64,000 nt of DNA, from assembly GCF_028737255.1 (NCBI RefSeq), contig NZ_JAQZAN010000015.1, positions 1-64,000 on the forward strand, given 5' to 3'. Positions 7,974 to 14,083 of the stretch are shown here, one piece after another. A program made the position numbers and the translations under genes. This stretch comes from Actinomycetospora straminea. Lineage in GTDB: Bacteria > Actinomycetota > Actinomycetes > Mycobacteriales > Pseudonocardiaceae. Under the pieces are notes generated by a model. It saw only the letters and a list, made by a program, of their open reading frames with translations, was not told the DNA's origin and did no database searches. How positions within the stretch are numbered: position 1 is the first letter of the stretch; every line of letters starts with the position of its first letter.

Positions 7974-8454
7974 CGTTGATGTGCTCCTCGGTGGGGCGCT
8001 TCGGGGTGCGCACCCGTCGTGGTCGTCGTGTTCTCGACGTCGCCGCGGGCCCGTGGGGGGCCCGCGACCTGCCGGTGGAGACCGGGGACCTTCGCTGTCG
8101 CCCTGTCTCCCGCCCGCCGATCGCACTTCCACGACGGCGGACCCACCCGGTCCGAACTCGCGACCCTCACGGGCGGCGCGTCCTTCCCGGTATTCGCGGG
8201 GGATGCGAAACAATCTGCAGGACGTGACCGAGGAGATCGAGTGCCAAGCGGCTCGACGGGCGAACTCGGTCGGTGAGTGGAATAGCGCGGACCGTCATGA
8301 CCGTCCGGCTGCGACGAGCGACGACCACAGCACGACGAACCGTCCACCCGTCCGGGGTTCCACGACGAGCGGTCAGCAGCTGGGCTCGATTCAGAAGCCC
8401 GCCGACGGCCGGTCACGGCTCACACCGAATTCACTCCCGGCCGGTTTCGGGCGC
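7974..8454. other. Long upstream region of whiB1
   Basis: About 480 bp without a supported gene, between whiB1 and the end of the lipid kinase gene. It should hold the whiB1 promoter(s) and 5' UTR. A perfect 9-bp hairpin, CGCGGGCCC (8044-8052) with its complement (8058-8066) and loop GTGGG, lies about 70-95 nt upstream of the whiB1 start and would be in its leader. A frame from ATG 8203 is open but runs antisense through the lipid kinase and lacks convincing codon bias. I found no clear CRP site. Confidence 0.5.
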
Positions 8455-9375
8455 TCAGACGACCACGCGCAGGGCGTCCGGGACGGCCACGAACTCGACG
8501 TCGCTGCGCCGGCCGAGGTGGTCGCCGTCCACCTGGAGGTTGACCGGCTCCTCGCTGGTGATCCGCAGCGCGGGCACGTCGTCGTGCCGCACGACCGACG
8601 TCAGACCGCTCGCGCCCTCGGCGCTGAGGACCTGCGACACGAGGCGCAGCACCGTCGGCAGGCCGACCGAGCGCAGCGCGAAGAGCCCGAGGCCGCCGCC
8701 GAACGAGCAGCCGGGGTTGGTGCGCACCGGGCGGGCGCCCAGGTAGGTCCAGGGGTCGGTGTTGGACACGAGCGCGAGGCGCACGCCGTGGACCGGCTCC
8801 TCGCCGGCGATCTCGACGGTGAGGTCGGGCGGGTCGAGGCGGGTGCGCGTCCAGCGGCGGATCGAGGTGGCGACGTAGCGGGTCGGGGTCGCCTCCCGGC
8901 CCCGGCCGCGGGCGCGCTCCATCGACGCGATGACGTCGGCGTCCCAGCCGAGCCCGGCGTTGAAGCTGAACCACCGCTCGTCGGCACGCCCCAGGCCGAC
9001 GGTGCGCGAGCGGCTCTCGGCGATGGCCCCCAGCAGCGTGTGGGTGGCCTCCAGCGGCTCGCGGGGCACGCCCAGCGCGCGGGCGAAGACGTTGGCCGAG
9101 CCGCCGGGCACGACGCCCAGCGCGGGCACGTGCTCGCCGGGCCCGTCGGCGAGCAGGCCGTTGAGCGCCTCGTTCACCGTGCCGTCGCCGCCGAGCACGA
9201 TGACGAGGTCGACGGCCTCGGCGCGGGCGCGGGCCGCGAGCTCGGCGGCGTGGCCCCGGTAGCGGGTGGCGACGACGTCCAGCTTGATCTCGCTCGCGAG
9301 CGCGTGCGCGATGACGTCCTGACCGGCCGCCGTCGTCGTGGTGGCCGAGGGATTGGCCACGAGCAGCGCACGCAC
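8455..9375 (-). CDS. Diacylglycerol kinase family lipid kinase
   Basis: About 306 residues of the DagK/YegS/sphingosine-kinase fold. The nucleotide-binding motif VIVLGGDGTVNEALNGLL and GVVPGGSANVFARALG are both present; the C-terminal beta-sandwich holds FSFNAGLGWDADVI. It should phosphorylate a lipid hydroxyl (diacylglycerol or a related glycolipid). GTG at 9375 lies 7 nt after TACGGT (9383-9388 on the complement), so I prefer it as a leaderless start over GTG 9384, which would adjoin the hexamer. It corresponds in position to Rv3218, next to whiB1 in mycobacteria. Confidence 0.88.
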   Translation of the reverse strand: MRALLVANPSATTTTAAGQDVIAHALASEIKLDVVATRYRGHAAELAARARAEAVDLVIVLGGDGTVNEALNGLLADGPGEHVPALGVVPGGSANVFARALGVPREPLEATHTLLGAIAESRSRTVGLGRADERWFSFNAGLGWDADVIASMERARGRGREATPTRYVATSIRRWTRTRLDPPDLTVEIAGEEPVHGVRLALVSNTDPWTYLGARPVRTNPGCSFGGGLGLFALRSVGLPTVLRLVSQVLSAEGASGLTSVVRHDDVPALRITSEEPVNLQVDGDHLGRRSDVEFVAVPDALRVVV

Positions 9376-9487
9376 GGCGCTCACCGTAGACGGCCTTCCC
9401 CCTCCGGTCGGGGGGTGCGGTCCCTCGATGTCGCCGATCTCTCGGCCGACCGAGGGATGCGGGTGCTCGCGGCCTACCCTGTTCGGC

Positions 9488-9835
9488 GTGACACCACCGC
9501 GCCCCGTGCGTCTCGCGGCACTCGGCGTGCTCGCCGAGGGGGTGGTGGGCGTCGTCGTCGCGGCGCTCCTGGTGGCCGCCGGCGTGGTGTTCTCGGTGTG
9601 GGGCTTCGTCGCGCTGCTCGGCCTCGCGCTGGTGGTCGTGGCGGTGGCGTTGCTGCGCGGTCAGCGCAGTGCCCGGGGCCCGGCGCTCGTCGCGCAGCTG
9701 CTGACCATCGGCTGCGCCTTCTACGCCGCCGTGCCCTCCGGGCGCCCGGAGTGGGGTGTGCCGGTGCTCCTCGCCGCTGCCGTGGTGCTCTACGGCCTCC
9801 TGTGCGCGCCCGCGCGCGCGTGGGCGGAGGAGTAG
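9488..9835 (+). CDS. Small integral membrane protein
   Basis: 115 residues with three or four predicted membrane spans: LGVLAEGVVGVVVAALLVAA, FVALLGLALVVVAVALL, ALVAQLLTIGCAFYAAV and VPVLLAAAVVLYGLL. No catalytic motif is visible. It corresponds in position to the membrane protein next to the Rv3218 kinase in mycobacteria. The GTG start lies exactly 7 nt after TACCCT (9475-9480), a textbook actinobacterial leaderless arrangement. Function unknown. Confidence 0.8.
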   Translation: MTPPRPVRLAALGVLAEGVVGVVVAALLVAAGVVFSVWGFVALLGLALVVVAVALLRGQRSARGPALVAQLLTIGCAFYAAVPSGRPEWGVPVLLAAAVVLYGLLCAPARAWAEE

Positions 9836-9889
9836 GGAGTCTCCCGGCGGCCTGTCGGAGCCGGCGGCGGCGACCTAGCGTCGGTGGAC

Positions 9890-10453
9890 GTGCCGATGAA
9901 CGCGCTGCACCGCCGGTTGTGCCGCTCCGAACGCTGGGCCGCGCGGATGCACGGCGAGGTCCTGCCGTGGGCGCTCGAGGGCGTCGACCTCGGCGGCGAC
10001 GTCCTGGAGATCGGGCCGGGCTACGGCGTGACGACCCACTGGCTCGCCGAGCGGGCCGGCGCGCTGACCGCCGCCGAGGTCGACCCGCGCCTGGCGAAGG
10101 ACCTGGGCCGGGCGATGGGCGAGCGCGTCGACGTGCGCACCGCCGACGGGACGCGCCTGCCGTTCGCCGACGCCAGCTTCGACGCCGTCGTCTGCTTCAC
10201 CGTGCTCCACCACGTGTCCTCGCCCGCCGCGCAGGACCGCGTCTTCGCCGAGGCGGCGCGCGTCCTGCGTCCCGGCGGGGTGTTCGCGGGCTCGGACAGC
10301 CGGCGCAGCCTGCGCTTCCGGCTGCTCCACGTCGGCGACACGATGGTGGTCGTCGACCCGGCCACCCTCCCCGACCGCCTGCGGGGGGCGGGCTTCCACG
10401 TGGCCACCGCGGACGCGGGGGAGCGGTCGTTCCGGTTCCGGGCGCAGCGGTAG
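9890..10453 (+). CDS. Class I SAM-dependent methyltransferase
   Basis: About 187 residues. Motif I is VLEIGPGYGVTT, the acidic loop after beta-2 is AAEVDPRLA, and motif IV/post is FDAVVCFTVLHHV followed by EAARVLRPGGVFAGSD: a methyltransf_11 fold. The substrate is not readable. Start choice is uncertain: GTG 9884, GTG 9890 and ATG 9896 are in frame; 9890 lies 8 nt after TAGCGT (9876-9881), while homologous starts usually read MNALHR (9896). Convergent with the phosphatase gene, 7 bp apart. Confidence 0.85.
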   Translation: MPMNALHRRLCRSERWAARMHGEVLPWALEGVDLGGDVLEIGPGYGVTTHWLAERAGALTAAEVDPRLAKDLGRAMGERVDVRTADGTRLPFADASFDAVVCFTVLHHVSSPAAQDRVFAEAARVLRPGGVFAGSDSRRSLRFRLLHVGDTMVVVDPATLPDRLRGAGFHVATADAGERSFRFRAQR

Positions 10454-10460
10454 CGACCGC

Positions 10461-11099
10461 TCAGTAGCGGTCCGCGGGCGGGGGCGGGGCCGCGACGAGC
10501 CCGCCGGGGGCGTTGAGCAGGTCGATGCGCGGCACGCCGCGCTCGTGCCCCAGCACCGTCACCGACGCCGCGTCGAACGCGAACCCGACCCCGGCGGGGG
10601 CGTCGAGGCCCAGGTAGCGGGCGATGAGCACCCGGCCGGCGTGGCCGTGGCCGACGATGACGAGGTCGCGCTCGGCGAGCACCCGCTCGGCGTCGGCGAT
10701 GACGTGGTCGAGGCGCTCGGCCACCTCGGGCGCGGTCTCGCCGCCCGGGCTGGGGTGGGTCCACACCGTCCAGCCGGGGTCGTCCTCGCGGATCTCTGGG
10801 GTCGTGCGGCCCTCGTAGGCGCCGTAGTCCCACTCGACGAGGTCCTCGCGGGTGGTGGAGGGCTCCAGCCCGGCCAGGCGGGCGGTGTCGACGGCGCGCC
10901 GGCGCGGGCTCGTCCACACCTCGGGTGCGGGCAGGTCGGCGCCGCGCAGGGTGACCAGCAGGCGCCCGGCGGTCCGCGCCGCCGCCTCGCCCGCCTCGGT
11001 GAGGGGGAGGTCGGTGCGGCTGGTGTGCCGGCCGTCGCGCGACCACTCGGTCTCGCCGTGGCGCAGGAGGTAGAGGCGTCCGACGGGGCTGTCGCTCAC
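10461..11099 (-). CDS. Histidine-phosphatase family protein (Rv3214-like)
   Basis: About 212 residues of the phosphoglycerate-mutase-like branch-2 fold. The phosphohistidine motif is YLLRHGETEW; the second catalytic His is in IVGHGHAGRV; SPRRRAVDTA holds the second conserved Arg. Mycobacterial Rv3214 (called Gpm2) at this position acts as a broad acid phosphatase rather than a mutase; the same is likely here. The GTG start lies 7 nt after TACCCG (complement of 11107-11112). Substrate unknown. Confidence 0.87.
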   Translation of the reverse strand: MSDSPVGRLYLLRHGETEWSRDGRHTSRTDLPLTEAGEAAARTAGRLLVTLRGADLPAPEVWTSPRRRAVDTARLAGLEPSTTREDLVEWDYGAYEGRTTPEIREDDPGWTVWTHPSPGGETAPEVAERLDHVIADAERVLAERDLVIVGHGHAGRVLIARYLGLDAPAGVGFAFDAASVTVLGHERGVPRIDLLNAPGGLVAAPPPPADRY

Positions 11100-11161
11100 G
11101 GCGGGCCGGGTACCCCGGGCGATCGGTGACGACGCGGCGGCCGTTGGGGGTCCCCCCACGA

Positions 11162-11200
11162 CGACGCGCCCGCTCCCGCGGTGCGGGGACGGGCGCGTCG
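11162..11200 (-). terminator. Terminator after sodN
   Basis: CGACGCGCCCG at 11162-11172 pairs perfectly with 11190-11200; the inner bases can extend the stem with mismatches. It lies about 40 bp beyond the sodN stop on the minus strand and before the next minus-strand gene. Confidence 0.65.
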
Positions 11201-11237
11201 GGTGGTGCGCAGGGTCGCGGCGGGGCCGCGGAGGGGC

Positions 11238-11651
11238 TCAGCCCTTCTTGGTCTCCCAGAAGATGTCCGAGATCTCGGCGATGTAGTCCAGCACCTGCTG
11301 CCCGCTCTGCGGGTCCATCGACGACTTGGCGCCGCCCTCACCGCCGCCGGCGGCCTTCGTGGCCTTGTTGAACAGCTCGTGGAGCTGCGGGTACTTCTCG
11401 AAGTGCGGCGGCTTGAAGTAGTCGGTCCACAGCACCCACAGGTGGTGCTTGACGAGGTCCGCGCGCTCCTCCTTGATCTGGATGGCGCGGGCCCGGAACG
11501 CCGGGTCCTCGTTGGCCTGGTACTTCTCCTGGATCGCCTTGACCGACTCGGCCTCGATCCGGGCCTGAGCCGGGTCGTAGACGCCGCAGGGGAGGTCGCA
11601 GTGCGCGGTGGCCTCCAGACGCGGACGCAGGACCCTGGAGAGCAGTCCCAT
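11238..11651 (-). CDS. sodN: Nickel superoxide dismutase
   Basis: 137-residue precursor. The nickel hook HCDLPCGVY begins at residue 17, after a 16-residue propeptide (MGLLSRVLRPRLEATA) that must be removed so that His-1, Cys-2 and Cys-6 can bind nickel. The rest (DPAQARIEAESVKAIQEKY, HHLWVLWTDYFKPPHFEKYP, IFWETKKG) closely follows Streptomyces SodN. The cytoplasmic hexamer disproportionates superoxide. ATG 11651 has a strong GGGAGGCGAG Shine-Dalgarno. The divergent neighbour is the SodX maturation protease. A glycine- and serine-containing insert (AAGGGEGGAKSS) near residue 105 is longer than in Streptomyces. Confidence 0.96.
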   Translation of the reverse strand: MGLLSRVLRPRLEATAHCDLPCGVYDPAQARIEAESVKAIQEKYQANEDPAFRARAIQIKEERADLVKHHLWVLWTDYFKPPHFEKYPQLHELFNKATKAAGGGEGGAKSSMDPQSGQQVLDYIAEISDIFWETKKG

Positions 11652-11743
11652 CTCGCCTCCCTGTTCCTCGTGGGGAATGGTGATCGTTCCGACGTCAGAG
11701 AACGTACCCCTGTGACCGGGGACCGACACGTGGAGCGCCGCCG
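11652..11743. promoter_or_regulatory. Shared sodN/sodX promoter region
   Basis: This 92-bp region serves both divergent genes. TACGTT on the minus strand (complement of 11701-11706) is a candidate -10 for sodN with a 40-nt leader. On the plus strand, TACCCC just beside it could serve sodX, so the promoters would overlap. An imperfect inverted repeat GGAAT-N7-GTTCC lies at about 11674-11690 in the sodN leader. I see no Streptomyces-like Nur box (TGCAA-N5-TTGCAA). Confidence 0.4.
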
Positions 11744-12085
11744 GTGAGGACCCCCCGCGAGCTGCTGGTCACGGTCGTGCGACGCCTCCCTCGCCGCGTC
11801 CTCGTCCGTGGCGGCTCGATGGCGCCGACGCTGCGTGACGGGGACGTCGTGCTCGCGCGGCCGGGCGCGGTGGTGCGGCCGGGGGAGCTCGCGCTCGTGC
11901 GGTGGGCGTCGCGGCCGCGGCAGCTCTCGGTCAAGCGGGCCGCGCTGGCGTTCGACGACGGCTGGTTCGTCGTGGGCGACGCCCCGACGGCGTCCACCGA
12001 CTCGCGCACCCTCGGCCCGGCCGAGGTCCTCGGGCCCGTGCGGTGGCGGCTGTGGCCCCGTCCGGGGCGGCTGCGGGCGCGCTGA
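11744..12085 (+). CDS. sodX: SodX, Ni-SOD maturation protease (S26 family)
   Basis: 113 residues of the S26 signal-peptidase-like fold. The nucleophile serine is in VRGGSMAPTLRDGD and the general-base lysine in LSVKRAAL, with the conserved GDAPTASTDSRTLG near the end. It has no N-terminal membrane anchor, in line with SodX acting on cytoplasmic pro-SodN. GTG start with a weak GGAGCG upstream. Its divergent arrangement with sodN supports the assignment; in Streptomyces sodN and sodX are also adjacent. Confidence 0.9.
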   Translation: MRTPRELLVTVVRRLPRRVLVRGGSMAPTLRDGDVVLARPGAVVRPGELALVRWASRPRQLSVKRAALAFDDGWFVVGDAPTASTDSRTLGPAEVLGPVRWRLWPRPGRLRAR

Positions 12086-12353
12086 GGAGGCGCCGGAGCG
12101 AGAGGAGCCGGGACGACCCGCGGCGCGCCGGGTGACGAGGGACGCAGACACGACCCCCGCGGACGCGCGAGGATCGCCCGCACCGGGCGCAGGAGCGCAG
12201 CAATCCGCACCCGGGCCGCGCGCCCACCCGCGCCGACGGCCCGCCCGGCGCTCGCCGACCGCGGGCGCCGCCTCCACGTCCTCCCGTCCGGGTACCCCGG
12301 TGCCGCGATGTCCGTCGCAGTGCCGCGACCCCTCGATCTCGCTTGGAGCCCCC

Positions 12354-13601
12354 GTGAGCGACGCGAACGCCGACACGACCAGCAACCAGCCCTCCCTCGA
12401 CGGCCGCGACATCACCGAGGAGGAGGTCTTCACGGCGCACGAGGGCGGCAAGCTCTCGATCGCCCCGACGGTCGGGCTCGCCGGCCGGCGCGACCTCGCC
12501 ATCGCCTACACGCCCGGGGTCGCGAAGGTGTGCCGCGCGATCGCCGACGACAAGGCGCTCACCGCCCGCTACACGTGGACCCACCGGCTGGTCGCCGTGG
12601 TCAGCGACGGCACCGCCGTGCTCGGGCTCGGCGACATCGGCCCGCGCGCCTCGCTGCCGGTCATGGAGGGCAAGTCGGCGCTGTTCAAGGCGTTCGCCGA
12701 CCTCGACTCCATCCCGCTGGTCCTCGAGACCACCGACGTCGACGAGATCGTCGAGACGCTCGTGCACCTGCGCCCGAGCTTCGGCGCGGTCAACCTCGAG
12801 GACATCGCGGCACCGCGCTGCTTCGAGATCGAGCGCCGGCTCGTCGAGGCGCTCGACTGCCCCGTCATGCACGACGACCAGCACGGCACCGCGATCGTCG
12901 TGCTCGCGGCCCTGCGCAACGCCGCCCGCGTCCTCGACCGCGACCTCGCCTCGCTCAAGGTGGTGGTCAGCGGCGCGGGCGCGTCCGGCGTGGCCTGCGC
13001 GAAGATCCTGCTCTCGGCGGGGGCGAGCGACGTCGTCGTGCTCGACTCCCGCGGGGTCATCCACGAGAGCCGCGAGCGCATGAACGTGGAGAAGATCGCG
13101 CTGGCCGAGCAGACGAACCCGCGCGGGGTGCGCGGCGACCTCGCCGACGCCGTCGCGGGATCCGACGTCTTCCTGGGCCTGTCCGGGTCGACGGTGCCCG
13201 AGTCGGTGATCGCCTCGATGGCCGACGGCGGCGTGGTGTTCGCGCTGTCCAACCCGGACCCCGAGATCGACCCGGCCGTCGCGCGCAAGCACGCCGCGGT
13301 CGTCGCCACCGGGCGCAGCGACTACCCGAACCAGATCAACAACGTGCTCGCGTTCCCCGGGGTGTTCGCCGGGGCCCTCGACGCGGCGGCCCGGCGCATC
13401 ACCGAGGCGATGAAGCTCGCCGCGGCCGACGCGATCGCCGACATCGCCGCGGGCGACGAGGAGTTCGGCGCCGACCACATCGTCCCCAGCGCGCTCGACC
13501 CCCGGGTCGCGCCCGCCGTGGCGGCCGCCGTCGCGCAGGCCGCCGCCGACGAGGGCGTGGTGCGCCGCCACGTCGCCGAGGTCGCGGCCGAGCACCACTG
13601 A
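12354..13601 (+). CDS. NAD(P)-dependent malic enzyme
   Basis: 415 residues, the short bacterial form. Malic-enzyme N-terminal domain: GKLSIAPTVGL, LAIAYTPGVAKVCRAI, LGLGDIGPRASLPVMEGKS. Catalysis and metal binding: FGAVNLEDIAAPRCFEIE, MHDDQHGTAIVVLAALRNA. Rossmann domain: VVVSGAGASGVACAKILL and ALSNPDPEIDP. It decarboxylates L-malate to pyruvate with NAD(P)+ reduction. The GTG start has TTGGAG 7 nt upstream. The 268 bp between sodX and this gene show nothing else recognisable. Confidence 0.95.
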   Translation: MSDANADTTSNQPSLDGRDITEEEVFTAHEGGKLSIAPTVGLAGRRDLAIAYTPGVAKVCRAIADDKALTARYTWTHRLVAVVSDGTAVLGLGDIGPRASLPVMEGKSALFKAFADLDSIPLVLETTDVDEIVETLVHLRPSFGAVNLEDIAAPRCFEIERRLVEALDCPVMHDDQHGTAIVVLAALRNAARVLDRDLASLKVVVSGAGASGVACAKILLSAGASDVVVLDSRGVIHESRERMNVEKIALAEQTNPRGVRGDLADAVAGSDVFLGLSGSTVPESVIASMADGGVVFALSNPDPEIDPAVARKHAAVVATGRSDYPNQINNVLAFPGVFAGALDAAARRITEAMKLAAADAIADIAAGDEEFGADHIVPSALDPRVAPAVAAAVAQAAADEGVVRRHVAEVAAEHH

Positions 13602-14083
13602 GCCGCTCTCGGGAGAAGTCGGTCGCCCACGATGGTGTAGCGCGCCGACACGTCGGGTACCGAGGAGGTGCCCAGTGGTCCGACGTATCGATGTCGCTCG
13701 CCCGGAGCACGCAGGATCCACCGATCGGTGGTTGCCGAGCGCTCGCGGCAGAAACCGGACCGCTCGTGGCTCACGGGACGCACCGTCGGTAGGTCGGCGA
13801 GCCGCACGTGGGTGACCAGGCGGTCGATCGGCGCAGCAGCACTGGGCCGTGTGCCGCTCGTCGTGGACGCCGTCCGCTTCGGCGCGACGACCGGTCGGTG
13901 TCCTCAAGGTCGATCGTCCGTGTCGTGCAGCAGAACGCGTGCGGACTCGCGGTCGCCGCGTGCCGTCCCTCCACGGGGTGATCCACCCGGACCCCCCTCG
14001 CGTTTCCTTCGTTGCCTGAGACAGACGCGGACGCACCGTTCCACCTCGGGACGGCGGGGTCCCCGCGAGCGAGGAGCGCAGAC
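13602..14083. other. Intergenic region before the GGDEF-EAL gene
   Basis: About 480 bp with visibly lower third-position G+C than its neighbours in every frame and no supported gene. I found no strong terminator stem, riboswitch or repeat. It probably holds the 3' end of the malic enzyme message and the promoter of the downstream signalling gene; a Shine-Dalgarno (GAGGAG) sits at its right end. Confidence 0.4.

Noticed and set aside
8279-8305. GGAAT...GTC resembling a second SigR promoter
   Set aside because: Spacing is 19 and the second element is GTC, and it points toward no supported gene start.
8415-8430. TGTGA half-site that might bind CRP upstream of whiB1
   Set aside because: There is no matching TCACA half at the right distance and it is about 450 bp from the start codon.
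8203-8454. Possible small gene starting ATG 8203 upstream of whiB1
   Set aside because: It continues antisense through the lipid kinase, lacks a spaced Shine-Dalgarno, and codon third positions are not biased like neighbouring genes.
12086-12353. Gap between sodX and malic enzyme examined for a small gene or riboswitch
   Set aside because: Open frames there lack start signals and domain content; no structured element was convincing.
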